The position numbers and the translations under genes are program-made. A stretch of DNA of 45,783 bases, from contig JAEEPT010000003.1 of NCBI GenBank assembly GCA_016284895.1, positions 1-45,783 on the forward strand, given 5' to 3'. The notes beneath the pieces were generated by a model. That model was not told the DNA's origin. It made no database searches and worked only from the letters and a program-made list of their open reading frames with translations. Source of the stretch: Prevotella sp. (lineage in GTDB: Bacteria; Bacteroidota; Bacteroidia; Bacteroidales; Bacteroidaceae). Positions 30,320 through 40,318 of the stretch are shown here, piece after piece. How positions within the stretch are numbered: the first letter of the stretch is position 1; every line of letters begins with the position of its first letter.

Positions 30320-30892
30320 TTACTTCCTGATAATCTCCACCTGTCCGTCGGGGCGAAGTCTGATGATGCTGGAGGGTTGATGGGGCTTGTGCTCCTGTCG
30401 GCGAGTGAAACACACGTAATCTACAGCCTCAACGATGCGCGGGTCAATGTCGCAGTAGTTCTGTGCAGCAGGCTCGCCGCTGATGTTGGCCGAGGTAGAG
30501 ACGATGGCTTTCTGAAAACGATAGCACAGTTCCTTCGAGAAAGACTCGTTGGTGATGCGAATGCCGATGCTGCCATCGTCGGCTATGAGGTTGGGAGCCA
30601 GGTTGATGGCTCCATCGAGAATGAGTGTAGTGGGACGTTCGCTGGCGCAATCAATGAGCTGCCATGCCACGTCGGGCACGTTGCGCACATAGCGCTGCAT
30701 GCGGGCATCGCTGTCAACGAGGCAGATGAGTGCCTTCGAGTCATCGCGCTGCTTGATTTCATAGACCCGCTTCACAGCTTCTGCATTTGTGGCATCACAG
30801 CCGATGCCCCACACTGTGTCGGTGGGATAGAGTATGATGCCGCCCTTGCGCATCGTCTCTACCGCATTCTTGATATCCTGTTCCTGTGTCAT
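30320..30892 (-). CDS. Sua5/YciO/YrdC-family L-threonylcarbamoyladenylate synthase
   Basis: MRKGGIILYPTDTVWGIGCDATNAEAVKRVYEIKQRDDSKALICLV; STSANISGEPA. Confidence 0.93.
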   Translation of the reverse strand: MTQEQDIKNAVETMRKGGIILYPTDTVWGIGCDATNAEAVKRVYEIKQRDDSKALICLVDSDARMQRYVRNVPDVAWQLIDCASERPTTLILDGAINLAPNLIADDGSIGIRITNESFSKELCYRFQKAIVSTSANISGEPAAQNYCDIDPRIVEAVDYVCFTRRQEHKPHQPSSIIRLRPDGQVEIIRK

Positions 30893-30949
30893 TGATTGAA
30901 TGAAAAAAAATTTCTTCGTATTTTGTGTGAATGATGGTTCGTTCTTACG

Positions 30950-32956
30950 TTACTTCCTGAACTTCACCGAGCGCACATTGCGGCCAGTCTTCCACGTGAC
31001 CACATAGATGCCATTGGGCAGTCCGCTCATGGAGCAACCCTCGCTGGCAGTAAACGTTGCCACGCGCGTGCCGTTGAGTGCCGTCACGCTGACGGGGAAC
31101 GAGAGGGCTTCGGGTGAGGCCGAACCGAAGTGGAGCCACTGTCGCTGTGAGTCGTAGGCCAGTGCGTACTCATCAGGCTCAGGCGCCTCGATACCCAGCA
31201 CTGTGTCGGGAAGTGGTTGGTTGGCTACGATGCGCCACAGCCGGTTGGTGCTCGACCCGTTGCGCGAGTCGCTGGTATAGCTCAGGATGGCGGTATTGTC
31301 GTCGCTACGACCGCCTTCCAGATTGGCTACATGCTGCGAATAAACGTTCTCTAAGTTGTAATAGCCATCGGTACCCTGCGGCAGGAGGTTCCACAGCTGT
31401 CGGCTGTCAGACTCATCGGGAGTCGCTACGTTCAGGTGGGTTCCCACATTCACCTCAGGGCCTACGCTGCCCATAGTGGGATCGTTGAGGGCCAGCTCAT
31501 TGGAGCGGTTCACTATCTGGAAATAATCGCCCACGGGCTTGATTATCCAGTCCTCACTCTCACGGGTCTTGTTGTCTGTAAACTGTACCACAGCCGTGCC
31601 ACTGACTTCCATGGCCTTCGAGGTCTTCACGTTCACGATGTGATAGTAGTAGTCGCCCGGCACGAAGGGCGGTGTGGGCTCCAGCGGTTTCTTATTGTAG
31701 AAAGCCTGTTCCAGAAAAGCGCAGTGCTCAGTGATGAAGTCTTTGAGGTCGGTCACATACTGTTCGTAGGAGGAGTAGAGCACCGTCTCATGATACATGC
31801 GGGTGTTGATGCCCCAGCGCTGATAGTTCAACTGCTGCGACTGACTGAGCAAGTTCTGCATGCTGTCAACTTTCTGATGCATGTAGCTGACCAGCCCAGC
31901 ATCGAGCAATTCCTTGAAGCGATGATAGACGCGCTTCTGGAACCATGGGTCATCCCACATGCGGCGAACCCACTCACGCGAACCCGAGTAGGCGATATCT
32001 ACCATAAGTGAATTGACCGAACTGCTCAGTCCCTGCTCACGACTCACGCGGTAGTCGTTGTTGTATGCAATGTCGTAGTCCCAAAGTGGTCCCCAGTAGA
32101 ATCGGGAGTTGTTCTGATCCTTGTAGAAGTAAGTACTGTAGAAGCCGTCAATATTGGCACTCACCTCAGTGCAAAGATACCAGTCGATGAGCGAGAGGGT
32201 GTCAACGTAGGCCCGATAGCCCTTGAGCGAGTCGGTGAAAGAGGTGCCTAAAAGTGCACGTTCAAAGGCATCGACTTGGTTCTTGATAAAGATGGTTTGG
32301 CGCTCCACAATCTCCTCTTCTTCAGGGTAATGTATTCGGACGGGAGCACTGTAGTTTGAAGTGATGAAATAGTTTCCGTCACGAAAGCCATCCACCTCAA
32401 GCAGGTAGCCGCCCGTGATGTTATCGTCGGTTCCCAGAGGATAGTTCTGCTCAGTGATGTCCACTCGGTGAGCACGCACATCAATCTGGTCGCTAATCTG
32501 ATAAGTCCCGATGTAACTGTTGTTCAACACCATATCAACAAACTTGTAAGCAGGATTGAACTTGAGCGATGTGAACTCGCCCATGGCAAAGGTCACGGCA
32601 TTGCGCATCATGGTCTTGTCGCCGGCATTGGCCAACAAGGTCCACTTCTTGGCTTTCGCATAGCCTTTACCTAAAAACTTTTCCTTATTGAGAAACTTGA
32701 TCTTGTAGGGCTTCTTCGCCATGTTCCAAGTGGAATTGCCACGTCCGCGAATGCTCACCGAGTCGTAGCTGGTGACCAGTCCGGCCTCATCCACATAATG
32801 CAATCTACAGTATTTATAGACATCCTTACTGGTAATACCATAGCCGTCGAACGTCTCGATGTAGATGGTTGGCAGATCGGTCTTCTGCACATACTGTGCT
32901 TCAGCGACAGATGCCATCATCAATCCTACAAGCAGCAAAAAAACAAGCTTCTTCAT
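30950..32956 (-). CDS. CotH kinase family protein with a C-terminal sorting-like domain
   Basis: VSIRGRGNSTWNMAKKPYKIKF, WTLLANAGDKTMMRNAVTFAMG, YFYKDQNNSRFYWGPLWDYDIAYNND; C-terminus resembles a T9SS type A sorting domain. Confidence 0.88.
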   Translation of the reverse strand: MKKLVFLLLVGLMMASVAEAQYVQKTDLPTIYIETFDGYGITSKDVYKYCRLHYVDEAGLVTSYDSVSIRGRGNSTWNMAKKPYKIKFLNKEKFLGKGYAKAKKWTLLANAGDKTMMRNAVTFAMGEFTSLKFNPAYKFVDMVLNNSYIGTYQISDQIDVRAHRVDITEQNYPLGTDDNITGGYLLEVDGFRDGNYFITSNYSAPVRIHYPEEEEIVERQTIFIKNQVDAFERALLGTSFTDSLKGYRAYVDTLSLIDWYLCTEVSANIDGFYSTYFYKDQNNSRFYWGPLWDYDIAYNNDYRVSREQGLSSSVNSLMVDIAYSGSREWVRRMWDDPWFQKRVYHRFKELLDAGLVSYMHQKVDSMQNLLSQSQQLNYQRWGINTRMYHETVLYSSYEQYVTDLKDFITEHCAFLEQAFYNKKPLEPTPPFVPGDYYYHIVNVKTSKAMEVSGTAVVQFTDNKTRESEDWIIKPVGDYFQIVNRSNELALNDPTMGSVGPEVNVGTHLNVATPDESDSRQLWNLLPQGTDGYYNLENVYSQHVANLEGGRSDDNTAILSYTSDSRNGSSTNRLWRIVANQPLPDTVLGIEAPEPDEYALAYDSQRQWLHFGSASPEALSFPVSVTALNGTRVATFTASEGCSMSGLPNGIYVVTWKTGRNVRSVKFRK

Positions 32957-33158
32957 GACAAAATAGTATTTATGGGGGCAAAATTACGAAAAAAAGTTTT
33001 GTTTTGTTGTCATTCCACTCACATTTTTATAACTTTTCGCATAGTTTTTAACTATAAATCAACACTTTACAAAATTCAGAACGGGAAAGTTACAAAAGTG
33101 CCTTCACGCTTTCACTGACCAATAATAACCTTATATGAAAGAATGTTATTGCTGGCAG

Positions 33159-34652
33159 CTACATATTTCTGTATTCGCCTATGCTCTGCTGATAGTCGAG
33201 GAGGCGGTTGTGATAGTTGGCTTGGGCATCGGCGTGCTTGTCGAGGGCCTGACTGTAGAGGAGCTGAGCCTGAAGAAGATCGCCCACCGTGCAGGTGCCA
33301 GCCTTGTAGAAGTTACGGTGGAGGCGCAGATTCTCTTGAGCCTGTTCTATCCCCTGAAGAGCCAACTGCATCTGCTGCCACGCCTCCTGCACACCGTTCC
33401 ATGCGTTCTGCATGCGGATGTGGAGAAGCTGGGAGGTGTCGTCGAGCTGTTCCTCAGCCTTGCGCTGTTCTATCTTGCGGTGCTTGATGGCATGCGCCCC
33501 ACCCCACCAGTCGCTCAGCGGCACGCTGACGGTAGCGAAGAGCATGCCGAAGCTGTGGTTCTGCTTGCCTCGGGATGCATCGAAGAGCGACTTGTCGAGC
33601 ATGTTGTGGAAGTGATAGCCAGCCCCCACAGCCAAGGAGGGAAGGTTCTTGCCCACCTCCATCTTGCGCTGAAGGCGCATGGCCTCTACCTGTTTTTCGA
33701 GCAACTTGTATTCGGGCAGCGAACTGAGCGAGCCCTCAGCAGGCGCAGGCATGAGCACAGGGTCGGAAGGAGGTGACGCAAGGGTGAAGAGCGTATCGCG
33801 CAGACCGCAATGATGAGCCAGCGTGAGCTTCACGACAGAGATGGCGTTCAGGAGCGTCAGTTTATTACTCTGTACATCATTTTGCCGCAACTGCACCTGC
33901 AACAGGTCGTTGCGCAGGGCAACACCAGCCTTCACAGCCACACTCGCATCCTTGCTGAACTCAGCCAGCATCTGTTCGACGGTGTTGACGGTGCGTAGCT
34001 TCGCGTAGAGTGTGACGAGCTGCCAGTAATAGTAGGTGGTGGTGCGGTCAACCTCGTTCTCAGAGAGTTGCAGTTTCAGTCGGCTCACGTCCTCGCCCAC
34101 CCGAGCCAGACGGTTGCCATTGATGATCTGTCCGCCTGCAAAGACGGGCTGCACAGCCGTGACACCAGCCATAGCGCCATTCTTCATCAGCGTGAAGCTC
34201 AGCGGATTGCCAATGGCACTGAGTGAGGTCATCACCTCGGCGGGCAGCACAGCCTGAGCCACGTTCTGCACACCAGTGACGAACTTTTCCGGAATCATCT
34301 TCAGGATGGAAGCATTCTCAGTGGAAAGGAGGTCCTTGGGATCGACCTCCATCTTCGCCATACCGTTATTGGTAGTGAACCACAATCCTGTGGCACTGAT
34401 GTTGGGGAAATACTTGGTGAAGGCCTCACGCCTCTGCTGGCGAGCAGCATCGATGTCGTGACGGGCAGCACGCAACTTGTTGTTGTGAGTGCGGGCAGAG
34501 TCGTTCAGCTGCTGCAACGTGTATGTTTGCGCCCAAGCGGGACTAAATGACAAATGACAAATGACAAACGATAAAATCATCAGCATCATCCGTCTTTTTC
34601 TCATGCTAAGCATTTTCATAATCATGTTCTTACCCATTTTATCATTTTTCAC
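33159..34652 (-). CDS. TolC-family outer membrane efflux protein
   Basis: Signal region MRKRRMMLMILSFVICHLSFSPAWAQTYTLQQLNDSARTHN; OEP repeats; true start may be 34604. Confidence 0.9.
   Translation of the reverse strand: MKNDKMGKNMIMKMLSMRKRRMMLMILSFVICHLSFSPAWAQTYTLQQLNDSARTHNNKLRAARHDIDAARQQRREAFTKYFPNISATGLWFTTNNGMAKMEVDPKDLLSTENASILKMIPEKFVTGVQNVAQAVLPAEVMTSLSAIGNPLSFTLMKNGAMAGVTAVQPVFAGGQIINGNRLARVGEDVSRLKLQLSENEVDRTTTYYYWQLVTLYAKLRTVNTVEQMLAEFSKDASVAVKAGVALRNDLLQVQLRQNDVQSNKLTLLNAISVVKLTLAHHCGLRDTLFTLASPPSDPVLMPAPAEGSLSSLPEYKLLEKQVEAMRLQRKMEVGKNLPSLAVGAGYHFHNMLDKSLFDASRGKQNHSFGMLFATVSVPLSDWWGGAHAIKHRKIEQRKAEEQLDDTSQLLHIRMQNAWNGVQEAWQQMQLALQGIEQAQENLRLHRNFYKAGTCTVGDLLQAQLLYSQALDKHADAQANYHNRLLDYQQSIGEYRNM
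34545..34565. repeat. Heptanucleotide tandem repeat (AAATGAC)x3 in the TolC signal peptide
   Basis: Three perfect units plus a degenerate fourth (AAACGAT) encoding SFVICHLSF. Confidence 0.9.
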
Positions 34653-34655
34653 TTA

Positions 34656-37600
34656 TCATTTCTTATTCAGGCTCGAAGAGCCGCCATTGACTTTCCAATA
34701 CACCACAGGCAGCATGGTGACCACCATGATGAGTGAACCTATGCCGCCGGCAAAGATGGTGACACCTACTGGCATCCAGAAACTGGACTGCGCGATAATC
34801 ATGGGCACCACACCCACAGCGGTCGTGGCAGTGGTGAGGAAGATGGGCACCATGCGGCGACGACCGGCCTCGTAAGCCGCGTTTCGGATGATTTCATCTT
34901 TCCTCTCTCCACTCTCTTCTACTCTCTCTGCTCTAACAACATCATTCGCATGTTCGAAGATAAGAATCTCGTTGCGCATGATCATGCCCATGAGCGTAAT
35001 GACACCCATGATAGAGGTGAGTCCGAGTGTGCGTCCCATAAGTCCCAGTCCGATGAGCGCACCAGGAATTAGCAGAGCGAGGGCTACGATGCATACGGTG
35101 GTGATGCCAAACTTCTTGAAGTTGAACAGCAGGAAGAAGAAGATGATGACGATGGCAATGGCCACGCCACTGAAGATTTGCGGCATGGAACGTGAGTTGT
35201 ACTCTATCTCGCCACCCACCTCGGCACGCACGCCCTCAGGCAGCTGAATGTCGTGCTTCATGATGTCGGCAATGCGGTTCTCCACAGGCGCTGCATAGAC
35301 CCCCTGTGCAAACTGTGCGGTAACGGTGATGCACCGCTCGCCTCCACGATGCATGATGCGGCACTCGCTCCAGCGGGGTGCGACGGTGGCTATCTGGCGC
35401 AGCGGCACAGCGGTGCCGGAGCGTTGGGAGGTCGCAGCTGACAGCATGGTGACGGGCGACGAAATGCCCAGATTGGCAATGGAGGAGAAGGTCATGTCGG
35501 CTGTGTCTTTCACAACGATAGGCACTTCGTAGTCGCCCAGTCCCAGACGATTGTCGCTGAGCTGCTGGCTCTCCCACACCTGTCCTACGCGCAGTGTGCT
35601 GACGGCACCGCCAAGGGCCAGGGCAGCCGACGAGCGCGTGATGCCCAGACGGGCCGAAGCCACTGGGTCGAGCTGCACGCTGACGAGGGGCGATGGCTGC
35701 AGGAAATCGGTGTGCACCCACTCCAGCTCAGGCATCTCGCGCATGCGCTCCATGAGCCGTTCGGCCACCACATGCAGCGAGTCGAGGTTGTCGCCATAGA
35801 ACCGATACTCCAACTCAGGCACTTCCAGATAGTCGAGCCGTTTGAACCGGACGTATGCCTCAGGAAACGCCTCGCTCCACTGTGGCTGATACTTGGCCAG
35901 AAGCTGGAGCGTTGCCTGGTCAGAACTGGTGTTGACAATGAACTGCGCAAAGTTCTTGCCTGCCATCTGCGGCGCATAGCACGTCATGAACCGAGGCGAA
36001 GAGCAACCAATGAAACTGGTGACACACTCCACCTGGTCATCGGCCTGAAGCACACGTCGCAGCGAGTCGGCTATCAGACGGGTGTTGCTGAGGCCCTTGC
36101 CTTCAGGCAGGAATATCTCGATGGCAAACTGGCTGCGGTCGGCGAATGGGAACTGACGTATCTTGAGCGTGGGCAAGATGAGACACGACAACAGCACCAC
36201 ACCGATGCCTCCCACGATGGTGGCCCAAGGATGACGGAAGGTGGCATTCAGCACACGGTCGTAGGTGGTCTGCACCCAGCGCGTGATGACATTCTTGCCA
36301 GTAGGCATCTTATCGGGCTTGATGATCAGCACCTCCAGCAGCGGAATGACCGTCACAGCCAGGAAGAGCGACACCATGAGATTGATGGTGATGGTGACGG
36401 GGAAGTCTTGAAGCGCATCGCGGAAAGCGCCCGTCATGGTGAACAGCAGCGGATAGAAGATGACGCTGATGCAAAGGGTGGCGAGCATCATGGGCATGAA
36501 ATACTGACGAGACGACTCGATGGCAGCGCGGTAGGGCTCGTAGCCCTTGCCCAGATACTCCAGATAGCCGTCGATGACCACAATGGAGTTATCGACCACC
36601 ATGCCGAGCACTACAATGAGAGCAGCCAGCGTAACAATATTGAGCTCAATGCCCATCAGATACATGAAGCCCACGGAGATGAACGTGCTGAGCGGAATGG
36701 TGATAGCAGCCACTATAGCAGAACGGATGGGGAACAGCACCATCATGACAAGAATGATGATGAGCATGGAGAGAGCCAGGTCGCGCAGAAAGTCGGACAC
36801 GCTCTTGCTCACCACCTTCGGCTGATCGGCTATGCGGGTGATGGTCACATCGTCGGGCAACTGGCTGGTACGAAACTCCTGGAGCACGGCATCGACTTCC
36901 TTGCCATACTGCACGATGTTGTTGCCAGGTGTCATTTCCAATGACAGCAGCACACAGGGATGACCATCCTGCTCGATGTAGCTGTCGGAGCTGTCGTACT
37001 CGCGCACCACACGGGCCACATCCTTCACTCGCACCACCTTGCCACTGGCAGCATCGCTGAAGATAATCTGATGGGCTATCTGTTCCTCGCTGTTGTTGGT
37101 GGCTTCTACATGGATAGGCACCTGCTGGTCTTCGTCGCTGATACTGCCGCTCATAGTGGTGAGCCCCTGCATCTGCAGCTGGCTGAGGAGCGAGGTCTGC
37201 CCAATGCCGTAGGCCTGCATGCGCTCTCGGTCAATGTAGAGTGCTATCTGCTCCTTGCGATTACCATAGACACGGACATTGGCTACCGAGGGAATGCGAC
37301 GCAGACGGTCACTCAAACGGTCGGTATAATACTGTAGCTCGCGATAGCTGCGCTCAGGACTCTCGATGGCGATAAGCAGTGCCGAGGTGTTGCCAAAGTC
37401 GTCGTTGGCCACCAATGCCAGCACGCCGCCCGGCAGCGACTGCTTGAACAGCGTCAGACCGTGCTTGATCTTGCTCCACACCTCATCCTTATTGTCAACA
37501 TCGTCGTTCAGCCGGAGCATCACCAAGCAAAGCCCATTCTGCGAAGTGGTGGTGGTCCTGGCACGATCAACTTCGGAAAAGGTGAACAGATAGCGCTCCA

Positions 37601-37811
37601 ACGGGCGAGCCACCTGCTGCTCTACCTCCTCACTCGTAGCGCCGGGATAGACAGCCACCACCACCCCCTGACGGATGGTGAAAGCGGGAAACTCGTCCTT
37701 CGGCATGACATACATTCCGAAGATGCCCAGCAAGAACAGCAACGCTACGAGTAGCAGCGTGATGGGATAATGATCGAGGGGCCACTTCAGCCAGTTCATT
37801 GATTTCTCCAT
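34656..37811 (-). CDS. RND efflux permease (AcrB/HAE family)
   Basis: 1051 aa; LLVALLFLLGIFGMYVMPKDEFP, GMVVDNSIVVIDGYLEYLGKGYEPYRAAIESSRQYFMPMMLAT, VITLMGMIMRNEILIFEHAND. Confidence 0.95.
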   Translation of the reverse strand: MEKSMNWLKWPLDHYPITLLLVALLFLLGIFGMYVMPKDEFPAFTIRQGVVVAVYPGATSEEVEQQVARPLERYLFTFSEVDRARTTTTSQNGLCLVMLRLNDDVDNKDEVWSKIKHGLTLFKQSLPGGVLALVANDDFGNTSALLIAIESPERSYRELQYYTDRLSDRLRRIPSVANVRVYGNRKEQIALYIDRERMQAYGIGQTSLLSQLQMQGLTTMSGSISDEDQQVPIHVEATNNSEEQIAHQIIFSDAASGKVVRVKDVARVVREYDSSDSYIEQDGHPCVLLSLEMTPGNNIVQYGKEVDAVLQEFRTSQLPDDVTITRIADQPKVVSKSVSDFLRDLALSMLIIILVMMVLFPIRSAIVAAITIPLSTFISVGFMYLMGIELNIVTLAALIVVLGMVVDNSIVVIDGYLEYLGKGYEPYRAAIESSRQYFMPMMLATLCISVIFYPLLFTMTGAFRDALQDFPVTITINLMVSLFLAVTVIPLLEVLIIKPDKMPTGKNVITRWVQTTYDRVLNATFRHPWATIVGGIGVVLLSCLILPTLKIRQFPFADRSQFAIEIFLPEGKGLSNTRLIADSLRRVLQADDQVECVTSFIGCSSPRFMTCYAPQMAGKNFAQFIVNTSSDQATLQLLAKYQPQWSEAFPEAYVRFKRLDYLEVPELEYRFYGDNLDSLHVVAERLMERMREMPELEWVHTDFLQPSPLVSVQLDPVASARLGITRSSAALALGGAVSTLRVGQVWESQQLSDNRLGLGDYEVPIVVKDTADMTFSSIANLGISSPVTMLSAATSQRSGTAVPLRQIATVAPRWSECRIMHRGGERCITVTAQFAQGVYAAPVENRIADIMKHDIQLPEGVRAEVGGEIEYNSRSMPQIFSGVAIAIVIIFFFLLFNFKKFGITTVCIVALALLIPGALIGLGLMGRTLGLTSIMGVITLMGMIMRNEILIFEHANDVVRAERVEESGERKDEIIRNAAYEAGRRRMVPIFLTTATTAVGVVPMIIAQSSFWMPVGVTIFAGGIGSLIMVVTMLPVVYWKVNGGSSSLNKK

Positions 37812-37814
37812 AGC

Positions 37815-38846
37815 TTAGTAAACGACTTTGGTACCTTCACTCAATTTCTGATAGCCCTCGGTGACAATGCGGCATCCCGACTGGGGGCCACTCACCAGCA
37901 GGACACGGTTGCCAACAGTACTACCGATGGTCACTGCGGTACGATGGGCAGTGCTGTCATCGGTTACTGTCCACACGAAAAGCGAACCGTCGGCCCTGCG
38001 CTGCACTGCTGTGACAGGCACGGTGAAATGGGCGTCAGTTGCCGACGATGCTGACGAGAAGCTGACACTGGCCACCATGCCAGGCAACAGCTTGCGGTCG
38101 GCATTAGGCACATGGATGCGCACATCATAGGTATGGGTGAGCGCATCGGCTACCACCCCTTTCTCTATCAAGCCGCCGCTCACCTGCTTCTGCACGGCAT
38201 CGACACGCACCGTGGTGGGTGTGTTGGCAGAGATGGAAGCCAACTCAACCTCGGGCATCGACACCTTGACCTTCACCGAACTGATGTCGAGAATCGTGAC
38301 AACAGCTTGGGTGGGACGAGCCGTTTCGCCCACCCCCATGGCCTTACGCCCAATGATGCCGCTGACAGGAGCCTTCAGCCGGCAGTCGTCCAGGTTCTTC
38401 TGAGCCACTGCCAACTGCGAACGAGCCTGCGCCACCTTGCTCTCTATCTCAACCCACTGGGCCTCGGTGAGCGAACCACTCTCATGCAGCTGTGAATAGC
38501 GCTCCAGGGCATCGTTGGCCTGTTTCATAGCTGCCTCAGAGCCCGACAGGAGATTGCGGGCTTGGGTGTCATCCATCTCAGCCAACAGCTGACCAGCGCT
38601 CACGGCCTGGCCCTCGCTCACCAGCATACGGCGTATCACACCCATGCTGGTGAAGCTGACTGCCGTAGCCTCGCGCTCCTCAACGATGCCCACATAAGAT
38701 GAAGAACCAGCCTGCCCACCGGAAGTGAGCACCTCAGTCTTCACCCGAATAGGCGACTTTACCTGCCCAGACTTTCTCTCACCACACGAACTGCACAACA
38801 ATATCATCACGAGGATCAGACCCGTCATCAACTTCATTTTGTCCAT
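37815..38846 (-). CDS. RND efflux periplasmic adaptor (HlyD family)
   Basis: Lipoprotein-like start (LLCSSCGERKSGQ); LSGSEAAMKQANDALERY; DDCRLKAPVSGIIGRKAMGVGE. Confidence 0.93.
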   Translation of the reverse strand: MDKMKLMTGLILVMILLCSSCGERKSGQVKSPIRVKTEVLTSGGQAGSSSYVGIVEEREATAVSFTSMGVIRRMLVSEGQAVSAGQLLAEMDDTQARNLLSGSEAAMKQANDALERYSQLHESGSLTEAQWVEIESKVAQARSQLAVAQKNLDDCRLKAPVSGIIGRKAMGVGETARPTQAVVTILDISSVKVKVSMPEVELASISANTPTTVRVDAVQKQVSGGLIEKGVVADALTHTYDVRIHVPNADRKLLPGMVASVSFSSASSATDAHFTVPVTAVQRRADGSLFVWTVTDDSTAHRTAVTIGSTVGNRVLLVSGPQSGCRIVTEGYQKLSEGTKVVY

Positions 38847-38927
38847 ATTTTCAAGCTAAACTAATCAAAACGACTGCAAAGATGGCATTTTTTTTTCAAA
38901 AACAATACTATTTCACAAAAAAACTGC

Positions 38928-38935
38928 TATCTTTG
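38928..38935 (+). promoter_or_regulatory. -7 element TATCTTTG upstream of paaK
   Basis: TAnnTTTG match. Confidence 0.5.
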
Positions 38936-39009
38936 CACACAAGCTAATGTACAAACGGGGGGCAGCAATCCCTGTTCCCTCCGGATAATAACCACAACTA
39001 CTAAGCTTT

Positions 39010-40314
39010 ATGATTTGGAATCCCAGCATTGAATGCATGGACCGCGAACAACTTCGCGAGATTCAGAGTCGCCGTCTGGTCAAGATGGCGGAGTACGTGT
39101 ACCACAACACCCCTTTCTATCGAAAGAAGTTTCAGGAGATGGGCCTCGAGCCAGGCGACATCAAGAGTATCGATGACATCGTGAAACTTCCGTTCACCAA
39201 CAAACTTGACTTGCGCGACAACTATCCCTTCGGACTGGCAGCAGTACCGATGAGCCAGATAGTGCGCATACACGCTTCGAGCGGAACGACAGGAAAGCCA
39301 GTCGTGGTGCTTTATACGCGCAAAGACCTCGCCATGTGGGCAGAGGCCATCTCACGAGCCTTTACTGCCTACGGCGCTACGAAGGACGACATCTTCCAGG
39401 TGGCCTACGGCTACGGACTGTTTACCGGTGGACTCGGCGCTCACGACGGTGCCACCAACATCGGGGCAAGCGTCATTCCCATCTCTTCAGGCAACACGCA
39501 GAAGCAGATTACACTCATGCACGACTTCGGCTCAACCATCCTCTGCTGCACGCCCAGCTACGGACTGTTCCTCGGCGAAGCCCTGAACGAATGTGAATGG
39601 AAACGCGACGAGTTCAAGCTGCGCGTTGGTGCCTTCGGTGCCGAGCCTTGGACGGAGGAGATGCGCGTGAAACTGGAGCAGAGCCTCGGCATCAAGGCCT
39701 ACGACATCTATGGTCTCTCTGAGATTGCCGGTCCTGGCGTTGGCTATGAGTGCGAATGTCAGCACGGTACCCACCTTAACGAGGACTATTTCTATCCCGA
39801 GATACTTGACCCCAACACGGGCGAGCCGCTGCCTGAGGGCACTTTGGGCGAGCTGACCTTCACCCACCTCACGAAGGAGGGCATGCCCCTGTTGCGCTAT
39901 CGCACACACGACCTCACCGCCCTGCACTATGATAAATGTTCGTGCGGACGCACACTTGTGCGCATGGACCGCATCCTGGGCCGCTGCGACGACATGCTCA
40001 TCATTCGCGGCGTGAACGTGTTCCCATCGCAGATAGAGGCCGTCATCCTCTCGCTACCCGAGTTCGAGCCCCACTTCATGCTCACCGTTGACCGCGTGAA
40101 CAACACCGACACATCGGAGCTGCGCGTGGAGGTGAAAGAGGAATACTTTACCGACGAGATGGCTCAGATGATAGGTCTGCAGAAGAAACTGGAAGCCGAG
40201 TTGCGCAGCGTCATCGGACTGGGCTTCAAGGTGAAGCTGGCTGAACCGAAGAGCATTGAGCGCTCAGAGGGCAAGGCAAAACGCGTGATTGACAAGAGAA
40301 CCTTTAAAAAATAA
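39010..40314 (+). CDS. paaK: Phenylacetate-CoA ligase
   Basis: FYRKKFQEMGLEPGDIKSIDDIVKLPFTNKLDLRDNYPFGLAAV, HASSGTTGKPVVVLYTRKDL, YGLSEIAGPGVGYEC, GRCDDMLIIRGVNVFPSQIE. Confidence 0.95.
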   Translation: MIWNPSIECMDREQLREIQSRRLVKMAEYVYHNTPFYRKKFQEMGLEPGDIKSIDDIVKLPFTNKLDLRDNYPFGLAAVPMSQIVRIHASSGTTGKPVVVLYTRKDLAMWAEAISRAFTAYGATKDDIFQVAYGYGLFTGGLGAHDGATNIGASVIPISSGNTQKQITLMHDFGSTILCCTPSYGLFLGEALNECEWKRDEFKLRVGAFGAEPWTEEMRVKLEQSLGIKAYDIYGLSEIAGPGVGYECECQHGTHLNEDYFYPEILDPNTGEPLPEGTLGELTFTHLTKEGMPLLRYRTHDLTALHYDKCSCGRTLVRMDRILGRCDDMLIIRGVNVFPSQIEAVILSLPEFEPHFMLTVDRVNNTDTSELRVEVKEEYFTDEMAQMIGLQKKLEAELRSVIGLGFKVKLAEPKSIERSEGKAKRVIDKRTFKK

Positions 40315-40318
40315 TATT

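Noticed and set aside
35712-36944. 410-aa plus-strand ORF antisense to the RND permease
   Set aside because: His/Asp/Glu-rich translation typical of the complement of a GC-rich coding strand; the opposite strand is an unambiguous RND permease.
38950-38995. 13-codon ORF (MYKRGAAIPVPSG) upstream of paaK
   Set aside because: Too short, no supporting motif or structure beyond being in a leader.
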